A stretch of DNA of 64,000 bases from Crocinitomicaceae bacterium (GCA_014762645.1 JABURP010000031.1:1-64000), one strand, 5' to 3'. Shown: positions 17,190 to 27,368, numbered from the stretch's first letter. The notes: generated by a model not told the origin, from the letters alone. A program made the numbers and translations.

Positions 17190-18398
17190 CTGGGTCATCT
17201 CAAACTGATACCAGGTACCGGTATCTAATTCCGATCTTGAAAAGCTGCCGTTTAATTGCTCTATAAGCGAATGAATCAACTCCATACCAAACGTCACTTC
17301 TTCAGCAGGCGGTTTCCACTTGCCGGTGTCCATATAGGTCATTCTGTACTTACCTTCTCCATACCTTACGAGTTCAACATTTATCCTTCCTCTGCGGCTA
17401 TCAGTGAAGGCGTGTTTAAGGGAATTTGAAATGAGTTCATTACACAGCAATGCAATTGGAACAAAGTATTTATTGGAAAGGTCAATTGGGTCGGATTTTA
17501 CTTCAATATCCACATCCGTGGTAAGTGCATAAGAATCTATCAGGTCATGCCCCAGCGAGTGGAGATAGTCATTAAAATCTAAACGCGCCAGGTCCTCAGA
17601 TTGGTAGATTTTTTCATGTATTAAGGACATAGCGGCAATGCGCCTCGTGGCCTCATCAAACTTGGTTAAGGTTCGCTCATCAGTTTCTTCAGATGCCTGT
17701 AGCCTAAGTAAACTGGTAATTACCTGCAGATTATTCTTGACTCGGTGATGAATTTCCCGCAACATGACGGTCTTCTCTTCGTTCCGCTTGTTGACGACTT
17801 CGTTGATCTCTTCCAGTTGTTGATTCGCTTCCACATATTGACTTGCCGCATATTTATTCAACTCAAGAAACTTGCTGAATATAAACGCGGTGATCGTTAG
17901 CCCATAAACGCTGATCAGCACTGTTTTTGTGATTTCAACAGCACTGATCTGTTCAAAGAATAGTTTATCCGTATTCAGTACAAATACAAGGTAAATGGTT
18001 ATGGCAACCAAATTACCGATAGACACCACAATTCCGGCTGTGCGTCCCAGAGTAAAGAAAGCGTAGACAATAACCGTGAACATAAAAATGAGATCAGAAA
18101 GATGCATCAGGGTTGGGATGAAGAGAAGGGAACCGGCCGTTGACAGCACACCTACACTTACCCAAATCACAGCAATCGTTTTATACTTTCTCGTTCGATA
18201 TAAGACCACCTGATAGGTTAATGCCAAAAGCGTTGAAAACAGAATTCCGAAAAACTCATCCAGCGCTAAAAAGAACATGAAGGGTAAGATCACCAGATTG
18301 GTAAAAAAAATGAACACATTGATTTTCCATGTCAAATTAAATTTCGACTGATCAAAATAATTGTCATAGCTCGTTGGTGGAACTTTTATCAGGTTCAT
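17178..18398 (-). CDS. Membrane sensor histidine kinase (HisKA_2 type)
   Basis: A 406-residue kinase with about six membrane segments in residues 25-180, a short coiled coil (185-210), the phosphoacceptor box REIHHRVKNNLQ (214-225, typical of HisKA_2 kinases), and an ATPase domain with the N-box ALLCNELISNSLKHAF and a shortened G-box near the end (FGMELIHSLIEQLNGS). There is no separate sensory domain, so sensing is presumably within the membrane. The start ATG shares one base with the stop of the upstream outer-membrane gene, so it is the last gene of a three-gene operon. No response regulator is adjacent. Confidence 0.85.
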   Translation of the reverse strand: MNLIKVPPTSYDNYFDQSKFNLTWKINVFIFFTNLVILPFMFFLALDEFFGILFSTLLALTYQVVLYRTRKYKTIAVIWVSVGVLSTAGSLLFIPTLMHLSDLIFMFTVIVYAFFTLGRTAGIVVSIGNLVAITIYLVFVLNTDKLFFEQISAVEITKTVLISVYGLTITAFIFSKFLELNKYAASQYVEANQQLEEINEVVNKRNEEKTVMLREIHHRVKNNLQVITSLLRLQASEETDERTLTKFDEATRRIAAMSLIHEKIYQSEDLARLDFNDYLHSLGHDLIDSYALTTDVDIEVKSDPIDLSNKYFVPIALLCNELISNSLKHAFTDSRRGRINVELVRYGEGKYRMTYMDTGKWKPPAEEVTFGMELIHSLIEQLNGSFSRSELDTGTWYQFEMTQLND

Positions 18399-20473
18399 TA
18401 CAGGCGAATTTTAATCTGCAATTTAACATCCATTTTACGATTTCCCGGTATTTCTTCCAATCCTGAAGAGATGGAGTCAACATTTTGATAGGACCACAGG
18501 CCCCATCTTGCCCATAGATCTATTTTATCCCCAATTTCGTATTTGGCCATTAGATAGGTTCGCATTCCGCGGTTATAATAGGAAGGAATGCTGAAAACAT
18601 ATAACAGATCATTTTCATAGGCATACAACCTGGCATCATACGTTTCGGCATCAAATACAGCAAAACGGGAATACAACTTCAACGGAACCTTCTTGAACTT
18701 ATATACCAGATCCTGAAACAATAAAAACCCCGTGCTGCGGTCATCACCAAACATAAAATTGGTCCATTCAATACGTGACTTCAGGGATAGAGATGAGTTT
18801 ATTCTTTGGTCGTAGTTCAACCGGATATTGGTTTTGTTCAGTTTGACCTGGCCTTTTATTCCGGTAATATCATCTTTGGTATTGCGTTCGGTAACTTTAT
18901 TTCGGAAACGAAGATATGCACTGGCTTTACGGTTTATTTTAAAATCAAACTGGGCAAAGATTTCCCTTCCTTCGGAGAGATCATCCGTCAACCATTTAAA
19001 GTGCGTATGTTGAAATTGATCGTAATACAATTTAGCGGAAATTCGTTTAGACAAACGGGCCTGAATCCCAAAATAAAGTCCTTGTTCGCCTGAATTATCA
19101 GAGGACTCCCCAAAACCATTGGAATATAACGATTGAAAGCCTTTGTCATAATTCCGGTAAATAACCAGAAGATCCAGTTTCGGATCTGCATGCCAGGAAA
19201 TACCATTAACGGTACCCCATTTAAAGTTGTCAGAAAAAGAAGCCTCTCCGAAAAAGGAAAGCTTCCTGAAATAATAGCGATAATTCACACCTGAGGTCAA
19301 TAACTGCTGATTATTGAATTTGTACTGGTTATAGGGCTTTAAATTGGCATTGAGCGGTTGATCATATCTACTAAAAACACTGGCCACACCCAAGCGGAAA
19401 TTTTTTGTTCGATAGGCAAATTCTCCACCTGTAATAAACTCGCCAATCGCATCCTTATCAGCCATTTCATTTAATGTTCTGTGATATCCTGAAATCTGAA
19501 AGGAGCTAAAGCTGTTGTTAAAAACATCCGTAGAATCAACTTCATTAATATTGGCATCAATCTTTTTGTAAGACGCAAAAGCCGTAAAATCAAGCTTCTT
19601 TCCAAGGTCCAAACTGAAACCCGCTCCCCGCAAAAACTGTGTCTCATTTACAGAAGTATAAGGCCGTAATCCATAAGCATATCGCCTTCCGCTAAAGATA
19701 TTAGCCGATTTCCCCATTCCAAAACCTGACCACATAGTTAGTCCCTGACCAAAATTCACCTGGAAATCGCCCACAGCCAGACTTTTGAACTTCCAAAGGT
19801 CCCTAAAAAACAGGTGTGCAGAATAGTAGTCAAAGCCCTGCTTGTTGGTTCCGCGGAAAAACTCTTCACCGGCATCTTTTTCAGCAGTAAGCCCCCAACT
19901 TAAACGATCACGGTAGGTTTTTCTATATCTTAGATAATATTTATCCGGAGATCCCAAATACTGTTTGTTCACGTTCACCAGCGAATCATTTTTGGGATCG
20001 GTATAACCCGCTTTGGGTGATAATATCCGTTCATACCGTAGAAAAACTTCATTTTTCCCATATTTAAATGCATTTTTCCAGTTGAATTTTTCTTCTTCCG
20101 CCTCCCCTACCCGTACAAATGGCAGCAAAACCTCAATGGTCGCTTTATCCAGTGCTTCTATAGCATTGAGTTCATAGATACTGAGCATACTGCCATACTT
20201 CTCCATGTAATTCAGAATAGACATAATCTGAACGTCTGAAAGCAATCTCAGGCGTTTGAGTTCTTCAAAATTGGTATTATTTAGGTTGATGGGGTTATCA
20301 AAAAAGAAATAGAGATCGTCAAAATAGGTGGTCAGATCAATATCCGAATCTTCAAGGTTATCGCCAATAAACTCAATACTTTGCTCAATAATCTGCTGCT
20401 TTTCTTCTTCTGTAACCTGCGCTATCAAGAAGGCAGATTTACATAAAGCGATAATGAGCAATAGTCTTTTCAT
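18398..20473 (-). CDS. Helix-hairpin-helix outer-membrane beta-barrel protein
   Basis: A 691-residue protein with a signal peptide ending LIAQ (about residue 19), then a ComEA-like helix-hairpin-helix region (INLNNTNFEELKRLRLLSDVQIMSIL, and a second copy SIYELNAIEALDKATIEVLLPFV, residues about 60-125). A long series of amphipathic beta strands ending in RL follows, consistent with an outer-membrane barrel. This HHH-barrel family is widespread in Bacteroidota but its function is unknown. A direct DNA role is not implied by the HHH motif in an exported protein. It overlaps both neighbours by one base, indicating an operon. Confidence 0.75.
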   Translation of the reverse strand: MKRLLLIIALCKSAFLIAQVTEEEKQQIIEQSIEFIGDNLEDSDIDLTTYFDDLYFFFDNPINLNNTNFEELKRLRLLSDVQIMSILNYMEKYGSMLSIYELNAIEALDKATIEVLLPFVRVGEAEEEKFNWKNAFKYGKNEVFLRYERILSPKAGYTDPKNDSLVNVNKQYLGSPDKYYLRYRKTYRDRLSWGLTAEKDAGEEFFRGTNKQGFDYYSAHLFFRDLWKFKSLAVGDFQVNFGQGLTMWSGFGMGKSANIFSGRRYAYGLRPYTSVNETQFLRGAGFSLDLGKKLDFTAFASYKKIDANINEVDSTDVFNNSFSSFQISGYHRTLNEMADKDAIGEFITGGEFAYRTKNFRLGVASVFSRYDQPLNANLKPYNQYKFNNQQLLTSGVNYRYYFRKLSFFGEASFSDNFKWGTVNGISWHADPKLDLLVIYRNYDKGFQSLYSNGFGESSDNSGEQGLYFGIQARLSKRISAKLYYDQFQHTHFKWLTDDLSEGREIFAQFDFKINRKASAYLRFRNKVTERNTKDDITGIKGQVKLNKTNIRLNYDQRINSSLSLKSRIEWTNFMFGDDRSTGFLLFQDLVYKFKKVPLKLYSRFAVFDAETYDARLYAYENDLLYVFSIPSYYNRGMRTYLMAKYEIGDKIDLWARWGLWSYQNVDSISSGLEEIPGNRKMDVKLQIKIRL

Positions 20474-21282
20474 CAGAACTTGAACAATAGAGCACCCGAA
20501 GGACTTAATCCCAATTGCGTATGCCAGGTACTGGCAATATCGAGTTGAATCATTTTAAACTTCAGGCCAAAACCAAAGGTGGCTTGAAATGGGTGCGTAG
20601 TTAAACCGAAACGAACCGCGAAGACTTCATGTGCCTGAATTTCGATTCCCGAGCGAACATTCACCGGATGTATCAAATCTTTTTCAACGTCAACGGCCCA
20701 GAAAGCCTTTTCACTAAATGCGTAAAGTGCACCTAAACTAAAAATCGTGGGGAGTTGCTCATCCTGAAAATCGGCCAACCTTGCCCGATTGATATTCATT
20801 ACCCGCATACCAAAGTTTAACTGCTCGTTCAACTGATAAAACAAACCTAATCCAGCCGAAAAATTGTTTTTTGAACCATAGATATCTCCCAATTGCAGAC
20901 GGTGATAATTCAATGATATACCAGCAGAGAAATTATCAAAAAACTGCATGCCGTAGCTCATGCCTATCAACATATCCCGATAAAGGCTAAATCCTGTTTG
21001 TTGAAAGTGAAGCCCAATGTTTCCTGCATTTTCAGTGTGATAGCCAAAGGCCAGAGATTGTGACAATGTTTCAATCAACAAAAAACGATTTTCAACCGAT
21101 AATCCGACTTGCGTTTCTTCCATGGAACCAAATGCCCCCGGATTATTGTAAGCTGAAAAAACATCATTGAGGCCGAGTGTTGCTCCTCCCAATGCCTGCG
21201 AACGAGCACCAATCTGTGGATACACCTGTGCATGAGAAAAATACACCGACAGCACAATGAGGATAAAAAGAAATTTTTTCAC
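20473..21282 (-). CDS. PorV/PorQ-like outer-membrane beta-barrel protein
   Basis: An outer-membrane protein of about 269 residues in the FadL-like PorV/PorQ family. After a signal peptide ending SHAQ comes the family opening GARSQALGGATLGLND...AYNNPGA. Strands of a barrel follow, with a C-terminal phenylalanine (GALLFKF) typical of outer-membrane proteins. The frame extends to a TTG at 21291, but GTG at 21282 followed by AAA AAA gives the normal Met-Lys-Lys opening, so that start is chosen. It heads the operon with the HHH barrel and the kinase. Family placement is good; a role in type IX secretion is possible, not shown. Confidence 0.7.
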   Translation of the reverse strand: MKKFLFILIVLSVYFSHAQVYPQIGARSQALGGATLGLNDVFSAYNNPGAFGSMEETQVGLSVENRFLLIETLSQSLAFGYHTENAGNIGLHFQQTGFSLYRDMLIGMSYGMQFFDNFSAGISLNYHRLQLGDIYGSKNNFSAGLGLFYQLNEQLNFGMRVMNINRARLADFQDEQLPTIFSLGALYAFSEKAFWAVDVEKDLIHPVNVRSGIEIQAHEVFAVRFGLTTHPFQATFGFGLKFKMIQLDIASTWHTQLGLSPSGALLFKF

Positions 21283-21314
21283 AGGTTCCAAGGTAATAAA
21301 TTCTAAGAATAGGG

Positions 21315-24300
21315 ATGGGCAATCAGGATTTTAGTAATTTCAGGATCAGGAATAATAAGCGTATCGGATCTGCCTTAAAAATATATAATGCATCTGCAGG
21401 AAGTGGTAAAACATACACCCTGGTACAGGAGTATTTGCGTATTATTTTAAGGGATAAGGACAGTAAAAAATTTCGACGGATTCTGGCCATGACCTTTACC
21501 AATAAGGCCGCTAATGAAATGAAGGATCGAATCCTTCAGAAACTCATAGAACTTTCAAAAGAAGATAAATCCGCAAGTGAACGTGAAAGCGTGGTAAAAT
21601 ATTCGGGAGAACTTAACCTACCACCTGAAAAGGTAGAGGAACGCGCTAAAAAGTGCCTGAATGCCATTTTACACAATTACGGCATGTTCTCCGTAATGAC
21701 CATAGACAAGTTCACTCACCGTGTCATTCGAACCTTTGCAAAAGAGTTGCGGTTATCCCTTGATTTTGAAGTTGAACTTGATCTGGAAACACTTCGACAC
21801 AATATTGCAGATTTGCTGTTTGATCAAATAGGACGAGATCCGGATGTTACCCGCTTAATGGTTAGTTACGCGGACAGCAACCTTCAGGAAGATAAATCGT
21901 GGAATTTCAAAAATTCACTGATTGAATTCTCTAAAGAATTATTTAAGGAGGATGCCTTGAAAGCCATTCAAATTCTTTCTGAATATGACACTGAGCAATT
22001 TATTCAGGCAAAGAAGGAAATACGTGCCAATCTGAAAAAATTTGAGACGCAGCTGCAAACCAATGCACAGGAAGCACTTGATATCATCCATGCTAAAAAT
22101 TTAGGACAAGATGATTTTCAAAGGAAATCCCAGGGTATATATGCGTACCTCAAAAGGGTTGTGTCATTATCCAACATAGACAGACCTTCAAAAACCGTAA
22201 TTTCCCTTATAGAAGAGAACAAATGGGGACACAAGGACAGCCCCAATGCAGCAACTGCAGATGAAATTGGTCCTCTGGTGGGACAATATGTCACGCAGAT
22301 CATTGACCTATTTGATACATCTTATGGGGATTATCAGCTAAATAAAGAACTGCTCAAGGTGATTAATAACCTTTCCCTGATGAATCATCTTCTAAAAATC
22401 ATTGAAGAGGTTAAACAACAGGAGAATACCTTATTGATCTCAGATTTTTATAAAAAAATTGCGGATGTCATTGTGAAGGAGCCGGTTCCATTCATCTATG
22501 AACGTTTAGGTGTGCGTTACGAACATTTTTTACTGGACGAATTTCAGGACACATCTCACCTGCAATGGGTTAACCTTGTGCCTTTGCTCCACAATTCATT
22601 AGCGGTAAGCAATACAAACCTTATTGTTGGAGACGGTAAACAAGCTATTTATCGCTGGAGAAATGGAGAGGTGGATCAATTCGTACAGCTTCCGGGCATT
22701 TACAATCCGGAAAACATTCAATCACTGCAAGAAGCTCAAATCACCTTTAAAAACGAAGGACACCGCGTTGAAAGAAAGTCAAATTACCGTTCAGCACCGG
22801 AAATTGTTGAGTTCAATAATGGTTTATTCAAGCATTTGAGCAATTCCATGAGTGAATATGTTCAGGAAATTTATACCACCGGAGAACAAGATCCCGTGAA
22901 AAAACATAAGGGTTATCTCGAATTTAAAGTACTGGAAGAGAAAGACGACCAACTTCAATTTCAATATGTACTTGGCGTAATAAAAAGAGCGCTGGACAAA
23001 GGCTATCAACTACAAGACATTTGTGTCCTAACAAAACGAAATGCGGACGGAGCAAATATGGCGCGCTACCTGACAACAGCCGGACTAAAAGTGGTTTCAC
23101 AAGACAGTTTATTTGTGAGTAAGGATCTGCAGGTAAAGTTTATTTTTAATCTTCTGGCTTCATTGACTTTTCCAAAAAGTAAGAACTATGCCAAGAAATG
23201 TATCGAACATTTTGATCGGATTTTTGATCAGCCGCCACACCTTTTTCATCTACTGGACGAAGAAATTGACATTGTATCCTGGATGAAAAACCAGGGGTTT
23301 ACACTTCAACCACACGCTCATTTTCATAGTTTTTATGAGTTTATTGAGCACTTGATCCAGGCATACGGCTTTGACGCCGGGCAAAATATTTACCTGCAGT
23401 TTTTTCTGGAGCAGGTGCACGAATTTGAAAAACGACATAGCAGCAATGTGCATAAGTTTATTGAATGGTTCAATGAAAAAGGATATAAAGAATCGGTTCA
23501 AAGTCCGGAAGGTGCGGATGCGATTAAGATAATGACCATCCACAAAGCCAAAGGCTTACAATTTCCTATTGTTATCTGTCCCTTCTTTGACTGGAATCCG
23601 ACAAAAAATAATTCCGAAAAATGGATTACCGATTCACCAGGAGTACTTCCTGCATTTCCATTGAAAGTAACCAACAACACTCGTGAAACCATTCATAGAG
23701 ATACGATTGAAGAAGAAGATATCAAACACAGTCTGGATCAACTTAATATTGTTTATGTTTCATTTACTCGTCCGGAAACAGCTCTATTTGTATGTGGAAG
23801 TATAAAGAAGCAAAATCCACTTATAAAAGTGTGGTTGCTGCCATATCTGGAATTGGATCCGGAGATAATACAGCAGGACAACATTTGGTTCAAAGGTGAA
23901 TTTACACTGCATAAAACGAGCGATAAAACAGATACAGAACCGCTTCAAATTAGCTTTTGCAAGCAGATAATGGATAAACCTACACTTAGTACCAGTGGGG
24001 GTGAACAATGGGATATCCATGATCTGGATAAAAAACGCGAGTACGGAACCTATCTACACTTACTTCTCTCTAAAGTTGAAAAGGTATCAGAGGTTAATAC
24101 TGCATTGAATGAACTTATTTTAAAAGGACTTATTCCGGAAGAAGATCGGGAGAAGTTAGAAGCTGATGTAAAAAAACTTTTTGAAGAAACTCATTTTCAA
24201 TCCTATTTTTCAGGTGAACAGGTGATGAATGAGATCGTGATAATAGATGAACTAGGCAAAAAACACATTCCTGATAAGTTGATCATTTCCAACGACCATG

Positions 24301-24458
24301 TTCTTGTGGTAGATTTTAAAACCGGTGAAGGACATTCCAGCACGCACAAAACACAAGTAAAGGAGTATATTTCTCTTTTAAAAAATCTAGGGTATAAAAA
24401 TGTTTCCGGGGAACTTTATTACACCGAAAACAAAGAAATTATAGCGGTTCAATCTTAA
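21315..24458 (+). CDS. UvrD-family helicase-nuclease (AddA/RecB-like)
   Basis: A 1047-residue superfamily 1A helicase. It has Walker A ASAGSGKT (26-33), motif Ia with MTFTNKAANEMK, Walker B LLDEFQDTS (about 406-414), GDGKQAIYRWR (motif III), the MTIHKAKGLQFPIV motif and VSFTRPE motif near the 3' third, and a C-terminal PD-(D/E)XK nuclease remnant with VVDFKTGEG near residue 1000. This is the AddA/RecB type used in end resection and recombinational repair. The usual AddB-type partner is not in the window. Only about 32 bases separate its ATG from the divergent barrel gene. Confidence 0.9.
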   Translation: MGNQDFSNFRIRNNKRIGSALKIYNASAGSGKTYTLVQEYLRIILRDKDSKKFRRILAMTFTNKAANEMKDRILQKLIELSKEDKSASERESVVKYSGELNLPPEKVEERAKKCLNAILHNYGMFSVMTIDKFTHRVIRTFAKELRLSLDFEVELDLETLRHNIADLLFDQIGRDPDVTRLMVSYADSNLQEDKSWNFKNSLIEFSKELFKEDALKAIQILSEYDTEQFIQAKKEIRANLKKFETQLQTNAQEALDIIHAKNLGQDDFQRKSQGIYAYLKRVVSLSNIDRPSKTVISLIEENKWGHKDSPNAATADEIGPLVGQYVTQIIDLFDTSYGDYQLNKELLKVINNLSLMNHLLKIIEEVKQQENTLLISDFYKKIADVIVKEPVPFIYERLGVRYEHFLLDEFQDTSHLQWVNLVPLLHNSLAVSNTNLIVGDGKQAIYRWRNGEVDQFVQLPGIYNPENIQSLQEAQITFKNEGHRVERKSNYRSAPEIVEFNNGLFKHLSNSMSEYVQEIYTTGEQDPVKKHKGYLEFKVLEEKDDQLQFQYVLGVIKRALDKGYQLQDICVLTKRNADGANMARYLTTAGLKVVSQDSLFVSKDLQVKFIFNLLASLTFPKSKNYAKKCIEHFDRIFDQPPHLFHLLDEEIDIVSWMKNQGFTLQPHAHFHSFYEFIEHLIQAYGFDAGQNIYLQFFLEQVHEFEKRHSSNVHKFIEWFNEKGYKESVQSPEGADAIKIMTIHKAKGLQFPIVICPFFDWNPTKNNSEKWITDSPGVLPAFPLKVTNNTRETIHRDTIEEEDIKHSLDQLNIVYVSFTRPETALFVCGSIKKQNPLIKVWLLPYLELDPEIIQQDNIWFKGEFTLHKTSDKTDTEPLQISFCKQIMDKPTLSTSGGEQWDIHDLDKKREYGTYLHLLLSKVEKVSEVNTALNELILKGLIPEEDREKLEADVKKLFEETHFQSYFSGEQVMNEIVIIDELGKKHIPDKLIISNDHVLVVDFKTGEGHSSTHKTQVKEYISLLKNLGYKNVSGELYYTENKEIIAVQS

Positions 24459-24897
24459 TATACACCGGCAATGTACCGTACCCGTTTGTGCTATTACTTT
24501 CAAATTCAAAAAGCTTTTTCTTGTCTGTCAAGACGGTATAGGTGCCAGCAAGGTTATTACATTGAACGTAAGCCTTTTCTGAGCTATCGGGTGACAGTGC
24601 GGGGTCAACTATGAAGGTAAACGTGCCATCATATTGATCAAATTTCCATTTGAAATCTACTTGTGAACCATCTGCATGGGTCCACATTCCGGTTGCATAT
24701 TGATTGTCTAGAGGTTCTGTAGGGAGGTTCCACTTAGGCAAAACACTGATGCTATTGGTACCAATTTCTAACTCAGTAACCATCCAACGGCCTTGTTTTA
24801 CTAGCTTGTTAGTTCTCATTTCAGTTTTTGTACAAGCAGTAATAAAGCCAAAGAACAGGGTCGCGAGTAAAAATCGGTAAATTTTTCGCGTCTTCAT
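24439..24897 (-). CDS. Lipocalin-like lipoprotein
   Basis: A 152-residue lipoprotein: signal peptide with lipobox FITAC (Cys22), then a beta-rich domain (GRWMVTELEIG, FKWKFDQYDGTFTFIVD, AGTYTVLTDKKKLFEFES). The opening GRWMV and closing strands resemble the lipocalin-like proteins common in this phylum. Ligand and role unknown. It is convergent with the helicase-nuclease gene and overlaps its 3' end by 20 bases, so the tails of both transcripts are complementary. Confidence 0.7.
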   Translation of the reverse strand: MKTRKIYRFLLATLFFGFITACTKTEMRTNKLVKQGRWMVTELEIGTNSISVLPKWNLPTEPLDNQYATGMWTHADGSQVDFKWKFDQYDGTFTFIVDPALSPDSSEKAYVQCNNLAGTYTVLTDKKKLFEFESNSTNGYGTLPVYIKIEPL

Positions 24898-25004
24898 GTT
24901 TGTAAGTTTATACGACTGATTTACTTCTCAATCGTTTAGTCGGTCAAGAGAAGTTACGAAAAAATTATGCGAACACAAAATTGATTTTCAATTATTTATG
25001 GGGT

Positions 25005-25913
25005 TCAAAGTATAAATTCATCCCCATCTTCTACGCAAACACAGTTGTCAAACACGGTTTTTGCTTCATTCAGGACCTCATCAGTGCTTTTAAACCTGGC
25101 CGAAAAATGTCCTAATAACAACTTTCCTACACCTGCCTCTTTGGCTACTTGCGCAGCTTCTTTAGCTGTTGAATGTTTCGTTTTAACCGCCCGGTCTTTC
25201 TGCTTTTCAGTAAAAGTGGCTTCATGATATAAAAGATCTACCCCTTTGACATACTTTGCCATTTCTTTGAAATACTTAGTATCGGAGCTATAGGCATACG
25301 AAAGCAAAGGTTTATCTGGTAAAGTTATGTCCTCATTACGCAGGTATTCCGCTTCACGGACTACATCTTCACCTTTTTTTGCCGTTTGTATTTCTTCAAT
25401 GGTAAGCTTGTGTTCGGCAATTTTTGCAGGATCGATATTTTTTTCTTTTCGTTTCTCCTGAAAGTGGAACCCCCATGTAGGAATTCTGTGTTTAACCGGA
25501 AAAGAAGAAACCTGAATAACATTATCCTGAAATATGACCATTTTCCCATTTGGGTTGAGATGGTTGAACTCAAGGTCAAAACTCAAATTTATTCCTGCCA
25601 ACTCAAATTGCACCTTCAATAACTCTTCTAACTCCGGAGGGCAAAATAGGTTTACCTTCTTCGTCCTTCCCAGTAAACTCATGGAAGATAACAGGCCCAC
25701 CAAACCTAAATAATGATCGCCGTGCAGGTGGGATATAAAGATCATTTGAATGCGTTGGAACTTTACCTTGAATCGACGCAACTGTAGCTGCGTTCCTTCC
25801 CCGCAATCCACTAACATGTGGCGCTCATTAAAATTGATATACTGAGAAGTTACTCCTCTGGAAACGATTGGAACCGCAGAGCCCGATCCGATTATTGTTA
25901 ATTTAAATGGCAC
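25005..25913 (-). CDS. rnz: Ribonuclease Z
   Basis: RNase Z is a zinc-dependent endonuclease that removes 3' trailers from tRNA precursors lacking an encoded CCA. The 302-residue protein has the metallo-beta-lactamase core with HLHGDH (62-67), the preceding VDCGEGTQLQLRR, the family-specific region PVKHRIPTWGFHF, the aspartate in YAYSSDTKYF, and the last ligand in LLLGHFSARF. Length is typical of the short bacterial form. It starts at the ATG at 25913 and appears to be a single-gene unit. Confidence 0.95.
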   Translation of the reverse strand: MPFKLTIIGSGSAVPIVSRGVTSQYINFNERHMLVDCGEGTQLQLRRFKVKFQRIQMIFISHLHGDHYLGLVGLLSSMSLLGRTKKVNLFCPPELEELLKVQFELAGINLSFDLEFNHLNPNGKMVIFQDNVIQVSSFPVKHRIPTWGFHFQEKRKEKNIDPAKIAEHKLTIEEIQTAKKGEDVVREAEYLRNEDITLPDKPLLSYAYSSDTKYFKEMAKYVKGVDLLYHEATFTEKQKDRAVKTKHSTAKEAAQVAKEAGVGKLLLGHFSARFKSTDEVLNEAKTVFDNCVCVEDGDEFIL

Positions 25914-25950
25914 CTTTCAAAGTTAGAATAATACCGTTGATTACCATGAA

Positions 25951-25980
25951 TTAACTCGCTAAGACGCAGAGACGCCGAAA
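25951..25980. repeat. GACGC-containing dispersed-repeat-like sequence
   Basis: A G+C-richer patch between rnz and ffh reads AACTCGCTAAGACGCAGAGA and continues with CGCCGAAA, containing GACGC twice at an eight-base interval. Very similar GACGCAGAGACGC strings occur as dispersed repeats in many environmental bacteria. No second copy was seen in this window, so this rests on recollection of the motif. Confidence 0.4.
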
Positions 25981-26021
25981 TATTTAGAGTGAAATGCTCA
26001 AAAAGTACGTTTGGCTAGGAT

Positions 26022-27368
26022 TTAAGCGCCTGGAAATCCTTTCATTCCCTTCATTTGACTCATCATTTTGGCCATGTTCTTTTTGTTGGACATCATGTGC
26101 ATCACTTTCTTGGTTTCGTTGAATTGTTTGATCAATTTATTCACATCCTGAATAGATGTTCCTGAACCAGAGGCAATTCGTTTTTTTCTGGATCCATTTA
26201 GGATAGAAGGATCTGATTTTTCCTTCGGTGTCATGGACTGAATTATGGCCTCAATTCCTTTAAAGGCATCATCATCAATATCAACATTTTTAAGCGCTTT
26301 ACCCATTCCCGGGATCATTCCCATGAGGTCCTTAACGTTCCCCATTTTCTTGATTTGTTGCAGCTGCCCGTAGAAATCGTCAAAGTCAAACTTATTTTGG
26401 GCGATCTTCTTTTGAAGTTTCTTCGCCTCCTTCTCATCAAATTGTTCCTGAGCCTTCTCAACGAGTGATACAACATCCCCCATCCCGAGAATACGGTCAG
26501 CCATACGACTTGGATAGAACACATCCAATGCATCCATCTTCTCTCCCGTACCCACAAATTTGATCGGTTTATCGACGACTGCTTTAATGGACAAAGCAGC
26601 ACCACCGCGCGTATCACCATCTAATTTCGTTAAAACGACACCGTCAAAATTGATGCGCTCATTAAATGTTTTAGCCGTATTCACAGCATCCTGACCGGTC
26701 ATGGCATCCACAACAAACAATGTTTCAGTTGGATTGATCCCGTTTTTTACGTTTTCAATCTCATCCATCATTTGCTCGTCAATCGCCAAACGACCCGCAG
26801 TATCGACAATAACTACGTTAAACCCGTTGGACTTAGCGTGTGTAACCGCATCTCGGGCAATCTTTACCGGATCTTTCTCCTCCTTGTTAGAAAAAACTTC
26901 AACGCCAAGTTGTTCCCCCAATACATGCAACTGATCTATCGCAGCTGGACGGTAAACATCACAAGCTACCAGTAAAGGATTTTTACCTTTTTTATTCTTC
27001 AAATAATTGGCAAGTTTTCCGGACATGGTTGTTTTACCAGAACCCTGCAAACCAGACATTAGAATAATTCCCGGATTTCCCTGAAAATTAATATCCTCCT
27101 GCTCACCCCCCATCAACTCTACCAGTTCTTCATGACAAATTTTTGTCAGTAATTGACCGGGAGAAATTGTGGTTAACACATTTCTACCAATTGCTTTATC
27201 CTTAACCTTTTGAGTAAACTCTTTTGCAGTCTTGAAATTAACATCTGCATCCAGCAAGGCACGTCTAACTTCTTTTAACGTTTCTGCAACATTAATTTCT
27301 GTTATCTGCCCATGTCCTTTCAGGACTTTAAAGGCTCTGTCAAACTTCTCGGTTAAATTTTCAAACAT
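26022..27368 (-). CDS. ffh: Signal recognition particle protein Ffh
   Basis: Ffh binds 4.5S RNA and nascent signal sequences and docks ribosomes to FtsY for membrane targeting. The 448-residue product has the N domain, the GTPase G domain with GLQGSGKTT (106-114), DTAGR, and TKLDGDTRGGAAL, and a methionine-rich M domain with GMGDVVSLVEKAQ and a C-terminal MMSNKKNMAKMMSQMKGMKG. Length is normal. It diverges from the HEAT-like gene, with 114 bases between starts. Confidence 0.97.
   Translation of the reverse strand: MFENLTEKFDRAFKVLKGHGQITEINVAETLKEVRRALLDADVNFKTAKEFTQKVKDKAIGRNVLTTISPGQLLTKICHEELVELMGGEQEDINFQGNPGIILMSGLQGSGKTTMSGKLANYLKNKKGKNPLLVACDVYRPAAIDQLHVLGEQLGVEVFSNKEEKDPVKIARDAVTHAKSNGFNVVIVDTAGRLAIDEQMMDEIENVKNGINPTETLFVVDAMTGQDAVNTAKTFNERINFDGVVLTKLDGDTRGGAALSIKAVVDKPIKFVGTGEKMDALDVFYPSRMADRILGMGDVVSLVEKAQEQFDEKEAKKLQKKIAQNKFDFDDFYGQLQQIKKMGNVKDLMGMIPGMGKALKNVDIDDDAFKGIEAIIQSMTPKEKSDPSILNGSRKKRIASGSGTSIQDVNKLIKQFNETKKVMHMMSNKKNMAKMMSQMKGMKGFPGA

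Noticed and set aside
25951-25980. CRISPR-like or tRNA-like element
   Set aside because: Only one short repeat unit, no spacers and no cloverleaf; retained only as a possible dispersed repeat.
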